From contig JAGPNK010000009.1 of assembly GCA_020746835.1 (NCBI GenBank), positions 1,922,001 to 1,986,000 of the forward strand: DNA of 64,000 nt, given 5' to 3'. A model generated the notes under the pieces. The model saw nothing but the letters and a program-made list of their open reading frames with translations. It did not search any database and was not told the DNA's origin. Source of the DNA: Stachybotrys elegans (lineage: Eukaryota; Ascomycota; Sordariomycetes; Hypocreales; Stachybotryaceae). Made by a program: the position numbers and the translations under genes. Shown piece by piece: positions 33,209 through 44,688 of the stretch (positions within the stretch are counted from its first letter, which is position 1; each line of letters opens with the position of its first letter).

Positions 33209-35951
33209 CTAAGTATCCTCCTCAATAGGCGGTCGTGGCGGGAGATAGCGGATGTGGAAGGGCTGCGAGTACTTGATCTCCCAATCCTCATCCCTAGACC
33301 CATCACTGTACAGACGCTGCGCCACCCACACAATCCTATATCGTCCAGCTGGCGCAAATAGCTGGTCGCTTAGCTTGCCGGTCCAGCTATTCATGTGCCT
33401 TGCTCTCGACAGCAGCTCCCGGGGGAGTCCCAATTCCAATTCACCGATCACTTCGACGCCACCAGGCGCTTTGTATGTTGAGTGAAGGGAGCATAATGAA
33501 GCGGGTGCAAGATATGCCGAGGAATACCTCGTACCCCATTCATTTACCCAGGACAATATGGGGATTGTAGGATTTTCACCTTGTCTGTTGATTTCACCCG
33601 GCGCCGGCAGTACGAAAGTATGGTTTGCAGGAACTGGCTGGTTGACGTCTGGAAACTCACTTATAAAAGCCCCTGAAAGCATGGTTGTCTTGTTGAGGAA
33701 GCCGGAGAGGCCCTGGTAAGGGAGTGTGAGCGCATTGGCAGTGCTATTGACGGTGATGAATCCGGACCAGTAAGGGTAGCGCTTCTCGTTGAGGCCTTTG
33801 GGTGCTGATGCGGTGACTTGGATAGTAGCTGCGGACCCTGGACCGACGGTCACTGAGGTCAGACTAAAGGATAGCTCAGCGGTTTGAGGGAGGAATTCGC
33901 TGAGCCCGCCGTTGAGCCCGTCGTATACAGTAATCTCATCTTCGCCCACGGTATATAAGGTGCGAGACGGTACGTGTGAGACGTAGAATGTTATATCTTC
34001 GGTAGCGTTGTTGACAATAACAAACTCGAGTGTTCCAGAGTTGGCTGTGTCATTGAATGATAGGCTCGAGGGCTCTAGATACGCCGTGGTAAAGGCAGCA
34101 TCGTACACCTGGATCAATCCAGAACCCTGTTGCGCACCCGGGGCGAGCCACTCTTTGAACGGGCTGTCCCATGACCATAGCTGCGCCTTTGCTGTAGAAG
34201 CGAACAGTATCTCCAATAGCTTTGGTTGCTTGATGCCACGAGCCTGAGAAACAAGAGCATATGCCCCGGCAGCAAATGGAGTGGCCATACTCGTCCCACT
34301 GATCAAACGCCAACCACCAAGCTCTAGGGGGTATGTCGAGTAGATGTTGCCTCCTGGCGCTCCAAACTGAGGCTTAAAGTCCATTTCAAACGTGGGGCCC
34401 CAGCTAGTATAGCTACTCACAGATCCCGGGTTGATAGTATTCCACCTCCCGAGAGGGAAGGACCCCGAGTTTAGGAAGTGATTGATCATAGCCTTGACTG
34501 TAGATCCAGACTTGATCGCCCCAAGCAAAGTTTCGCCGATTGCGTTGTTGGTAGAGGCAGCAGCAAGGATATTCTCGGTTCCTTCATAGAACGAGACATC
34601 AAACATTGACATCCGCTCGTTGTAGCTATATCTGAGAAGGAAACGAGCACCTTTGGCAGCCAGGTTGATGGCTTGGTTGACAACATCGCATTCTTGGCTC
34701 TCACGGAACAGCACCAGGTAGTCAGTCAGGTTAGGCGTATTGTCGGGCAGTGGGTCGCAGGCATCGCGTGTGCTATCGGAGGAAGCCCAGACCTCGCGCT
34801 CCACTCCATCAAACTCCCCAGGGTACGAAGTTGCCCAAGGGAACGCCGCGCTCTCGCCGTCGATCGAATAGAAGGCTTCGTTCCAAAACTCAAGAATCAA
34901 TGGATTGTCGAAAGATGCAACTGCTGTCACGCCATCACCTTCGGCAGCTACTACAGTCAGCGGTGAATGCGATTGAAGAATGCTGGTTACCTGATGACGG
35001 ATAGAATAGCCCTTGATTGCCTCTGTTGCCCGCAGCCAGCATGCACGGCACACCTTGCTCGACAATGCGGCTAACTGCAACGGCCAAAGGGTCATCAGGC
35101 CATCCGTTGGCCTCTCCGATAGATGCACTAATAATATTGGCGCCCTGCTCATACGCCATGTTAAAGGCAGCGATGAGGATGTCAGTACCAACGCCATTCC
35201 GTCTGCAGCCAAAGACACGATACGCAGCCAGCGTCACATCTGGTGCAACACCGCGGAAGCCCTGGGGATTGTCTCCTTGGGCGGCGATGATGCCAGCAAT
35301 GTGGGTGCCGTGGCCGTCGCAAGTATCATCGGGGTCTTCATCAGGGTAGGTATTGATCAAATCGTAGTCGTCGCCAACGAGCTATTCGGTCAGCAAGCGT
35401 CGCCATTCGGGATATCGACTTACATCGTAACCATATGCGACCAGGCAGCCCTCGCCGAAGCACCCACCAAGAGCGGGGTGATGGTAATCGATACCACCAT
35501 CAAGGACGGCAATGGTAACTCCTTTGCCAGTAATGCCCTCGGCGTGAAGCTTGTCCACACCGGTCATGACATGAGGGGGATACCCACCCTCTCTATGAAG
35601 GGTCTCGGTGCGGTTGTCGCGGTTTGGTCTCTCGTCGTCCGTAGAGACTGGCTCGGGACGATCAATTACTCTAACAGGCCAGACGTTCTTGACAGCAGGC
35701 AAAGAAGCCAGCTGGGCTGCGCGCTCAACATCGCTGATCCGGCCCTCAACATTGAGCTGTATAGAGACCCCCTTGAACAGCTTGAAGTCAAGATTTAAAC
35801 GTGTCTCATATGGCTCCTGGATGCGAAATTGGTCGACAGACTGCCCTTGTTCCAGTTCAATAATATAGGCACCGGGAATCTGGTTCGACACAAAGAGAGG
35901 CTCTGCGAAGGCACGCGCCAAAAGCGACAAAGCGAGAGTAAAGCGAATCAT
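33209..35951 (-). CDS. Secreted subtilisin-like serine protease (S8, minor extracellular protease Vpr-like)
   Basis: Three exons, 35951-35424, 35381-34991 and 34950-33209, encode 886 residues. The 42- and 40-bp introns keep the frame (GYD-LVGDDYD and PSS-VAAEGDG). A signal peptide (1-16, LLARAFA) is followed by an I9-type propeptide (about 25-100; AYIIELEQGQ). The S8 catalytic triad is Asp151 (VLDGGIDYHHP), His200 (CDGHGTHIAGI) and Ser527 (ISGTSMATP). Residues about 320-480 form a PA-like insert (FYSIDGESAAFPWATSYPGE, LVLFRESQECDV) typical of the large S8A Vpr/C5a-like group. After the protease domain come Fn3-like beta domains (about 575-880). The product is exported and probably degrades host or substrate protein. 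The frame is clean. It lies next to the convergent MFS relic without shared regulation evident. Confidence 0.92.
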
Positions 35952-37163
35952 AATTCGATGCGACGGGTTTGATTATCATGAAAGGCCGACAAGTTGTATT
36001 TGAACCGACCATGACTCGTAAATCCTGTCCATATAGTAGGCGGTGCATGCAATACGTGGGCGCACAGTAAGCCTCGCCTAGCAAAGACCTGGTTCAGCAG
36101 CATATTTGGTTCAGGGTGGGACCACTACGGACAGCCTGGTGGGCTTATCAAACTTAACTCTTTACGACGGAGGGTCCTGCGTTATTATCGTGGGAATCAA
36201 TAGTTCCACAGTATCACACGCATCATGCAAACAGCTGATTTGTCGGCTGCTGATAGCCCGATCCAGCGTCTCGATAGTCAAAGTAGAGATTTAATGGCAT
36301 AGACCAGCTGTATCACATTTAATTAATTGGGATATGGTACATCAATCCTTGCTATACAGGCCGACCAAATGCGATTCTGCCTGTCCTGCAAATCGAGACC
36401 TACCCCGGTAGGTCTACGCCACGAAGGATTGGATGCAACCCAATGAGGCATCTCGTATTTGTTGCTTACTCAGTTTAAGTTCAATACGAGCACCTAATTA
36501 GCTGTAGTCGTACGAATATGCGGCATTTCACGATTCTGCGTTTCCCATGCTGTCAATCCTTCCCAAGATGCCTTCGCTATTTTCGTTTCATATGTACCCG
36601 CCGATAGTCTGAACATGACAATGTTAAGAGCGTACACGCGTATTTTCAAGGTGCATTCCTTTTAACCTTGGCCGAGATTGCCAATACCGGACCTTGCGAC
36701 ATAGCTTTCCAATCTGCTTATCGTTTCTTGAATCATGGCGGGAGTCGAGGATCGACCATTAAGGGTCTCCTTGACAGCTAAGTTGGATGCGTCAATATAA
36801 GTTATTATGTGATGGTCTGTCATGAGGCCTGGCCAGTCCATCAAACAAGAGGTTGTTGTGCTCGAGTGCAGCTTCGACGCCAATACCTACCGCTCCAGAA
36901 CTGGAACTGCCACAGGCTCCATGATGAAAAGAGGTATACAGTCTGAGGTAGGAGCAGTAGAGAGATAATTAACAGGAGTCAGGCCATCTGAGTAAGTCTG
37001 AGAATTCCCAACCATGGGCATGAGCTCGGATGGCGTCAATATTAAATCTCTCCAATGTTGGTGCTGGTCTAACATTTATGGAGGTCCTACGGCGGCATCA
37101 CGACAGAAGCTCCCGACCAATTGCAAGAGGTGGCTAGAAAACTTTAATATTAGCTGCAGAAAA

Positions 37164-37297
37164 AAGCTTTTCTCAATCGAGTGTATTCTATAATTAACTA
37201 TCATCTGTTGATCTAATATTATCTTTATTATTAGAGGTGGCCTTCTCGAAGTCACTGGTCTGTGTCCTATTGGGGCACACGAACGGGAAATCTCACA
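37164..37297 (+). repeat. Dispersed repeat, copy D (RIP-like divergence)
   Basis: Full-length copy starting AAGCTTTTCTCAATCGAG. Compared with copies A and E it differs mainly by CG-to-TA, C-to-T and G-to-A changes (for example ATCGTC to ATTATT), which is the pattern of repeat-induced point mutation. Ends near CACGAACGGGAAATCTCACA. Confidence 0.82.
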
Positions 37298-37776
37298 TTC
37301 GCCTGTGCGCTCTATTGTCACAACTCCGGGATGACATTGCAATTCACCTAAAGACCAATGCTGGTCCAGCGAGGTGGTCAGGTGCGAATTCGGTGTCATA
37401 TTGCAGCGATATGAACGGAGAGACGACCAAGGAGAGTCCTGAAGGGTTGTATCTGGACTCCAAAGAAACTTTGTGTTAGCAAAGCTCTACTTTACTGAGG
37501 TCTCACGCAGCATCCTCTGCACTCGCCTGGAATCATGATCAAAACTGCCGACGGCGAAATTGAACAGAGGCTTAACACTCATCTATGGTGTGTCGTAAAT
37601 GTGATCACTCGGCATGGGAAAGCGCTATTGGCCCGTCAAAAACTTAAAGCGATGGGTTTCTGGGCGAATCTTGACATCAAGAAGGGCCAAATCTGAAGCC
37701 CGCAGCGGCATGGAAGATTTACTGTGCTGGAGGCTATCAACCTGGCTCTTGACGAAGCGAAACATGATATGGTGAA

Positions 37777-37828
37777 TACCCGTTGGCCCGGTTGGACCGT
37801 GTGGCTAGCCACCCCGGGCCAACGGGTA
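37777..37828. repeat. Nested palindrome
   Basis: Arms TACCCGTTGGCCCGG (37777-37791) and CCGGGCCAACGGGTA (37814-37828) are perfect reverse complements. The spacer contains a second perfect palindrome, GTGGCTAGCCAC (37801-37812). The 52-bp unit could form a strong hairpin or bind a dimeric protein. Confidence 0.85.
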
Positions 37829-37861
37829 GATGTGTTCTCTCCGCTGTTTACAACTGGATTA

Positions 37862-37917
37862 GTTGCCACGGCACTAGGCACCACCGCTACTGTTTATTGG
37901 CTCTCTACTGCTTCCAC
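37862..37917 (+). repeat. 56-bp dispersed fragment, copy 2
   Basis: Partner of 18506-18561. It lies 34 bp after the nested palindrome and is readable as VATALGTTATVYWLSTAST. Confidence 0.7.
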
Positions 37918-37983
37918 TCCAGACTGTATACTTCAGGATAATATTCCCCATACACCAACCACCTCCTATACACCTAGTGTGCA

Positions 37984-39715
37984 TCAATCAAGGGCCTTTC
38001 GACCCTTTGAAGACGCACCCTCCCTGGGTTGTATCTTCACCTTGAAGTCCATTGGCTTAGTAAACCAGTGTGTCCTAGTATGCCACTCGCTTGAAACCAA
38101 CGATTCATCCAGTGTAAAGGTGAAGTCCCGAATCAACAGAGGAATCAATTTGCACATCTCAAGCATGGAGACGTGTCGACCGATGCAGGTGCGGGAGCCG
38201 AGGCCAAACTATACATTAGACCGTCTTTAGCTTTCTCTTGTTCCTCTTGCATGGTGGTTTTAGCACAGTGCAAACTTACCGGCATCCAATATCGATTCAT
38301 AGCGGCGATTTTATGCGGATCTCCTTTGAGCCACCTTTCAGGCGAGAAGTACTCGGCATCGTCGCCAAATATGGTCTTGTTACGGTGAGCAACCCATGTA
38401 TTGATACCAACAATACTCTACCATGTGGGTTAGTTCCGCTTGTGCGAGGCTGTATGCAAAAATGAACAGGTTTGCTCACCCCTTCTGGAAAAAAATGGCC
38501 GCTTATGGTAGCCCCTCCTTCAGAAACCACTCGCTCCAAAGGCAAGCCCGTGGCTGGGTGAAGTCTTAGTGCCTCCTTGATGACAGCTTGCAAATATGGC
38601 ATTTCTTGGCTCTCCTTGAATGTGGGGAAATCGGATAGACGACCACTCGCAGAGTGTTCATCAATCTGTTCCTGAAGCGTCTTCATGCTGCAAGGGTTCT
38701 TGAGCAGGTAGTAAAGAATTGCTGACAGGCTGATAGCAGTTGTGTCTGATCCAGCCACCATGTTTGCCAGGCAACCGCTTAGCACATGAAAGTCTGTAAA
38801 GTTGTCAGGGTCATTTGAGTGCTTCGTCATGAACTTGGAGAGGAAGTCTGCGGGCGCTGACATGTCCTTGGATTCAGATGCAGCCTTTGATTCGGGATGG
38901 GCGTCTTTTATCCTCTGGATCGTGAAATCGATCATGAAGCCTCTTCCTGTACTGCGCGTACCGTCAAGCCAGCTCCTGATATGGAATAAATATCGATGGA
39001 GGAAAGGGTAAATGCCGACCATCGTAGAATAATCAATGGTACTTTCCAATACACGAATAACGCCCATGACGTCGTCCCCTTGGTCCAGAAAGCCGATTCG
39101 CTTTCCGTAGGTAATTTTGCCGATTACATCAAAGGCGTAGCACTGAAACCAGTGCCTCATATCAACAGCCATGTTCGTTGATGTGAGTTCGCTAAGTCTA
39201 TGCTTGAAAAGAGCAGCGCACTCGTCAACAAACGGCTCATAGTTCACGAGAGCTGACATGGCGTAGGGGGCTTGATATAGCTTTCGCATCTGCGAGTGTC
39301 TTTGTATAGACTGGTCGGCGAAGAGATTCCATTCGCCGGGGATCGACCAGCTTGTGTACCACGAAGACTTTGGGAATGACTTCCCTAGGCCATATATTGT
39401 CTTGGCGCTTTCAGGATCGTTGATGCTATATCGGTTGGGGGCATAGCGGGCAATCTTGCCTGTATTTCTAGTCACAAATGCAATTTTCAAGTCTCCACTT
39501 CACACCGGTCACTACATACCATATTTCTCATGCAACTTGACGTTTACATCAGGGAATGAGCCTTTCCAGACTGTCAATGCATACCATACTGAGCTATAAC
39601 GAGCTAGGAACGGCCCCCCGACTCTGTATAGAGGGGAGCGCAGCTGTCTTATCAGGGACAAGAGTATTTGCAGGATCACGGCGCCGACCGCCGCGGCAAG
39701 GATGGTTGTATGCAT
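37984..39715 (-). CDS. Cytochrome P450 monooxygenase (pisatin-demethylase-like group)
   Basis: Heme-thiolate monooxygenase, membrane-anchored. Four exons, 39715-39520, 39459-38480, 38417-38280 and 38208-37984, encode 512 residues. Introns of 60, 62 and 71 bp keep the frame (HEKYG-KIARYAPNRY, FFPEG-SIVGINTW and YWMP-FGLGSRTC). An N-terminal membrane anchor (ILAAAVGAVILQILLSLI) is followed by the usual parts: I-helix AGSDTT, ExxR as KEALRLHP, PERW in EYFSPERWLKGD, and the heme loop FGLGSRTCIGRH with the cysteine ligand. The general resemblance is to fungal P450s that detoxify or tailor aromatic and terpenoid compounds. The substrate is unknown. It is divergent from the two-finger regulator at 40641 across 925 bp, so co-regulation is plausible. 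Confidence 0.9.
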
Positions 39716-40640
39716 AGTGGGCTGGCCGGAGTTGGGAAGTCGAGAACCACAATGGAGATTGGTTTTGGTGAATAACAGGATAGACGGGGGCTGGTTTCCA
39801 TCGTCTTTTTATATACAATACCATTCGTCATGACGCGGCCATCTTCAAAGAGCAGCGGCGTCGGGGTCGAGCGTCTCCCGGAAACCCGTTGGCGGTGTTC
39901 TGGGAAAGTCCGGAGCTCTGCAGGGACCTTGAGCCACTCGAATATCGATACGACTTTACAAGTCATCTCAAACAACCGCGCTCAAATTTGGTGGTCTTGG
40001 AAAGACGGTAGTGTGGTGTCAGAATGTATGGGGCCGACGGGGGACTAGACTAGATCATGTCTTGACCTGACGCGACTAGCCGTTTGTGCGCAAGCTAATC
40101 TGTTTCGAGGCCATGCCTAGAGCTGTGATGCTGCGTACTTTTCCAACCCTTCAAAGCAATACAAGAAGAAGAAGAAGAAAAAAAGGCCGCGTGACTGCAA
40201 GCCTGGCTGGGAGATAGATGGCTGTTGAAGATCATCATTCTGGGAGGTGGACTGGTTAATCAAGCTCCCAGCCAAGTCAATGTGCGGAACGAAGGCAACA
40301 CACGAGGCGACTCACGCTCTGTTGGGACTCAAGGCATGTCTGACTTAGAAGCAGTATCCCGACCGCCTCATGCTTGGGCCCATCCTGGTCAGCGAAATTC
40401 CATCGGCTACGTAGATCCGATAAGTCATGAAGCTCGTTGTGTTCTTATCGATGGAAGGGGAGTATGTCCCGGCTTATCAGGAGGGGCCGACGGGGTAACG
40501 TAACAATATTTATTTGAGGTTAGTCAATTCCCGACGTTGCGGGGTTTATCCGACCCACGGGTTGAAAAATAACAACGGCCCCGCGAACATTCCGCTTCAT
40601 TCACGCGGGGCCCCGACGCTTCCTGCAAGCTTGGTCCGCG
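39716..40640. promoter_or_regulatory. Shared upstream region of a P450 and a divergent transcription factor
   Basis: No ORF here is supported. It is a 925-bp head-to-head spacer, long enough for both promoters, with a purine (AAG)n run at 40162-40187. I could not identify a CGG-N-CCG zinc-cluster target with confidence. GC-rich motifs cluster near 40480-40620. Confidence 0.45.
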
Positions 40641-43418
40641 ATGGGTCAGACAGACTTGGCTTGCGAGCACTGTGGCGAGGTCTTCCAGCGCCGAGAGCAT
40701 CGCGACCGCCACCTCCTACGGCATACGGGTGTCAAGCCGTTCCAGTGTCCCGTCTGCTCCAAGTCCTTCTCGAGAAGGTGTGCCGATCCCGCCCCTACCA
40801 TACACCTGGCGTAGCCCATTCTCTCTTATAGTACTAATTCTCTTCCAGCGATACTCTACTACGTCATCGCGCCGTGCATGACAGCCATCAATACCCGTCT
40901 CGGAGCCTGGGTCGGCGGGCCAACCACGCCTGCCTGCCGTGTGCCAAACTTAAGCAGCGCTGCGATGGTGGACTCCCTTGCTCACGATGCTTGCTCCGGG
41001 CCAAGGAATGCACATATGTTGCGCCTCGCTTGGCCGAGGAAACAACCTCATTTCCAGCTGATGCTTCTGCGTTAGGTCCCTTGGGTGCCACACCATCGCC
41101 ACAGAGACATCTGACATTGCCCGCCCCTTCGACCGTCCCACAACCCGACATCATCGACGTGGGCCCGATCCCCACCGTAGATGCAGCCTTGTTGTCATTA
41201 TCTACCGTACAAGGCCCATCCTCATGGTATACTCCGGGTTCTTCAACTTCTACAGGGTTTCTATTTGATGGCGGCATCGGCCCCCATGCCGATGCCTGGA
41301 ATAATCTCAGCCTGAGCTGGAACCCTATGATGAACGCCTTCCCGTTTCAGTCTAGAATAGACACACCAGAACGGCCCTTTTACGGCATTGCGAACCACCA
41401 TGACCCATCTCGATCGTCTGCCGTGGCCGTGACACCATCAGCGAGCTGGAACGGCACGCCACCGTCGGTAGTCGTTGATGGCCAGGACGCATCGGCAGCA
41501 CGTGAAAGCTACCTAAGTCCTGAAAACATATGCTCGAGGTATAAACGAGTATGTCGGCCTTTTCCAGAGGCCCAGGCGGACAGCCTGCAAACAGCCAGAG
41601 CTGAGATGTTTGGTCACATCGATACCATCCCGGACCAGGCATACGAAGGTCTCTGTGCTTTTTACTGGACCCAACGACGAGACTCGGAATCGCCCATCAT
41701 CCCCCGAGGAGTTCTTCACAGCTTTGCTGAGCTCTACGTCGAATACTTTGATCCACAGTTCCCCTTTCTGCACCTTTCCCGCCTTCGGGCCCCGGATCTC
41801 CCCTGGATCCTGCTCTTGGCGACAGCGGCCATGGGGAGTCAGTACTCCGAAGGTCCTGATGCGGCCAAATACAGCTCGGCCCTCTGCGACCTGCTCGCTC
41901 GAGCGATTGAGACGGCTGTAAGTTCCATATCCATGAGCTTCTTGACTGCAATGTGCAACGCTGAACCTTGCAGATCAATTCTCGGGCGCGCAAAACAGAC
42001 GTAGTCTTGATACAAAGCACGTTTCTGCTCCTTGCGCTCTGGATGTTCTCCGTCTCACATAGAGAAACAATCACCCAGCAGTCCATGAGAAGCACCCTCT
42101 CAGCTTTGTGCTGGGACCTGCTCAGCCAGATTGGCAAGCAGAGGTACGCTGAATCAACCGAGCCCGCGCCCGAGATTAACTGGCAAGATTGGCTTGCTGC
42201 GGAGGAGGAGATTCGCATAATTACGTGCGTCCGAGGTAAGAGGACATCCAGAGGAGTGGCACAAGAAGTCCCATTGAACTGAAATTGAAAGTATTCGAAT
42301 GTCTGGAATTCCTCTTTGTCGATACCGAACCGATCTTCCATCTTCGGGAGTGTATGCGCCAGTTGCCGTGCTCAGACCGTCTGTGGCAATGCCAGAGCTC
42401 TCAACTCTGGGAGAAACATCGTCCTAGTGTATCAGGTAAGTGAAAGGTGCATATGAAGCATAACTTGGCTGACTCGAAGTTAGCTCAACGAAGTCATACG
42501 AATCCGGATACTCAGCGTCCAGAAATCGGGCAGGAACTGGGAGATTTTGCCTCCAAAGTGTTGCTTCTCGAGCTCTTCGTCGACCAGAAAAATGAATCCC
42601 GTCGGAGCTACTCCTCACAGCTACTATGGTCTTCGTTTACACCTCACCTCACAGGCAAACCGCAGGACCAGCAGGAGCTGGTCTCTTTTCAGCCAGCATC
42701 AACTGACACAAGCAAAGACAAGAACTCGGCTCTTGATGCTGCTATTGAGCATATGGCATTTTTGACTCTCGACAAAATGTCATCCTCTGCAACAGGTCGG
42801 ACAGAAACACTTTTTCATGTGCTCGCCATCCTAAGGCGAGTACCACTAGAGGCTCTCAACTCCGCCACCGGCTGGCGGACAAGCAGGGATCACATGTCCA
42901 AGACGAAGCTGAAACTCAGAGTGTTGTTTCACCAAAATGGCGTGCTGGCACGCAAGTGTCTATGGCATGCCGTCTGCATCTTCCGGAAAACTCGCGCCAC
43001 CCGACTGATGGGGTGCTACGATGTTTTCGCTCTCATGGTAGCTACCACCTATATCTACTGTTACGGCGTGTTGCGTATCTCGGCACCAACAACACAGACT
43101 CCTGCAGCAGCAGAAGGCGTCGACGCGGAGTCCGAGCACGCGCGGCGACCAGCCGTTGTCCGTCTTGATCAACTACATGACAGATCAAGTATTGAGCAGT
43201 GGTTTGTAGATGGAGGTGATACGCTGGTTCATCTGACTGGAGTAGGGTTATTGGATGGTCCTGACCATAGCATCCGGTTCTTACGAGACATTGAGAAGAC
43301 TTTGTCATCCCAGATAGCCTGGCGTGGATTCTGCCATGCCTTTGCTACCTGGTTTGCGCAGTTGAGACGCGGTGAGATGCCCGCAAAAGATGCCGTGCAT
43401 GAGGAGGACAGTGAATAG
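40641..43418 (+). CDS. Transcription factor with two C2H2 fingers plus a Zn2Cys6 cluster
   Basis: Nuclear regulator, 848 residues, five exons: 40641-40777, 40849-41917, 41974-42235, 42292-42435 and 42484-43418. All introns (48-71 bp) keep frame. Two C2H2 fingers come first (C8, C11, H24, H28; C36, C39, H52, H56; linker HTGVKPFQCPVC). They are followed at once by a fungal Zn2Cys6 cluster (C74, C77, C84, C90, C93, C100; ACLPCAKLKQRCDGGLPCSR). The remainder has a fungal-specific regulatory middle region (LYVEYFDPQFPFLHLSRL; STFLLLALWMFSVSH) and a helical C-terminus. This dual-finger architecture is known in a minority of Pezizomycotina regulators. The divergent P450 upstream and another P450 downstream suggest a pathway regulator; this is inference from position. 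The frame is clean. Confidence 0.88.
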
Positions 43419-43577
43419 AAGTTATTGCACACAAGGTTAGCGCTGGAATGAAACGCTCTTGGGGGACATGAAACCGAAGCTGGTGGACAATATTGCGTTC
43501 TTGCAGGCCTAGAAAGTCAATCAAGCATGTTTTTTTGCGCTCAGAGGCATTAGCCGGCTCAACAAACAATTTCCTAA

Positions 43578-44490
43578 ACATACGGGTCGCTTCCCGCCGT
43601 CTTGCTCAGCTTACCTGCTTTAGCAAGCTTTTCGGCAATGCCCTTGCTAAAACCAGAAATGTCCTGCCCAGGGATGTTACGACGAGATTTGCCGCCGTCT
43701 TGGCCATTTGAGCACCCTTGAGACTGCCTGGCACCAGGGCTGCCTTAAAGAAAAAGAAAAAGAAGTTGATTCCCGAAGGATCCTCCGTCAAACCAGACCA
43801 GAACGCTACCAAATCCCGCCAGGCCGATGGAGCCAAGAGCCTGACGGCCCAAATTGGTGACGCCGAGAGGCGGATCACGATGAGAAATTTCTTGTCTGTT
43901 TCCCGGATTATCTTGGCCACCTCGACAACCTCTTCCATGAGCTCGAGGGACTGTTCCAACATCAAGATGGGCAGCAGGGCGGTGTCAACAACGTCACAGA
44001 CTTGGCTCGTACACTCCGAGCTGATCTACCACATGGTGACGGCCATGTCTTCTTTGAAGGTATTGAGGTTGCCCAGCGACTTTTATCCCGCGTCCTTGGG
44101 GTTGAGGACATCTTCTGTATCAAAGTTTCGCACCATTGCCGCTCCAAACCAGAAGCCCTGCGGTACCAAGACTCACTCAGCTGGTTGACGAGCTTGTTAG
44201 CTAACTCTCTGGCACAACACTGATCAAATTTGTGGTTTCGGAGACGGGGCTTCTTTAAGCCTCATCTTGTATTGAGGGCAGCCGGTCTGGGCAGAAAAGT
44301 CGACTATGAATTCGTTCCCCACGCCGTCCTTCAAATCCCAATGGGGTTTTCTCCCAGTTGTCGCCGAAGCGGGTTCAGCTATCAAAGTTGGGAGGACAAG
44401 TATTTCAGCGCCATTGCCAGAGCTTGTAGTCCTCCCATGGAATTTCTGCCGTAGGGTAGCCCTTGTGCTCCAAATTGTCAGAGTCATAGC
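43578..44490 (-). pseudogene. Relic of the C-terminal region of a killer-toxin-like GH18 chitinase
   Basis: Across several frames the minus strand shows ASYDSDNLEHKGYP, GNEFIVDFSAQTGCPQYKM, MVRNFDTEDVLNP and a helical stretch beginning ALLPILMLEQSLELMEEVVE, then KKFLIVIRL. It ends with RRNIPGQDISGFSKGIAEKL. This order resembles the C-terminal part of fungal subgroup-C (killer-toxin-like) GH18 chitinases. There is no catalytic GH18 domain, LysM or chitin-binding module here. Multiple stops and frame changes (for example near 44100 and 43690) and an oligo-purine run coding FFFFFF show it is inactive. The assignment rests on recollection of the family and needs a profile search. Confidence 0.5.
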
Positions 44491-44688
44491 TGGCCAAACT
44501 CTCGCAGCACAGCATCAGGTATTATGGTGAGTAATTTTGCATCAGAAGTAGTCATCTGCATTGCGGTTTGACTTTGGGTTCATGGCTACTTCTGATATCT
44601 AAAGGGAAAGGTTAATACCCTTGATCTATGCGCTCTTTACACATTCCTGCGCCGATGTGCGGAAACAGCGCACAACCAATTCGTCTGC

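Larger units (their letters stand above)
35952..37983. other. Intergenic with gene relics, repeats and a palindrome
   Basis: Holds repeat copy D (37164-37297), the 56-bp fragment copy 2 (37862-37917) and a long palindrome (37777-37828). On the minus strand 37075-36662 is open apart from one stop (TPVNYLSTAPTSDCIPL, then DWPGLMTDHHIITYIDASN), probably a relic of a gene I cannot name. On the plus strand 37533-37980 reads like another relic (KAMGFWANLDIKKGQ, LEAINLALDEAKHDMV) with one TGA. Neither has a supportable start. Confidence 0.5.

Noticed and set aside
35013..35798. 261-codon plus-strand frame
   Set aside because: Antisense to the subtilase exons carrying the catalytic Asp and His.
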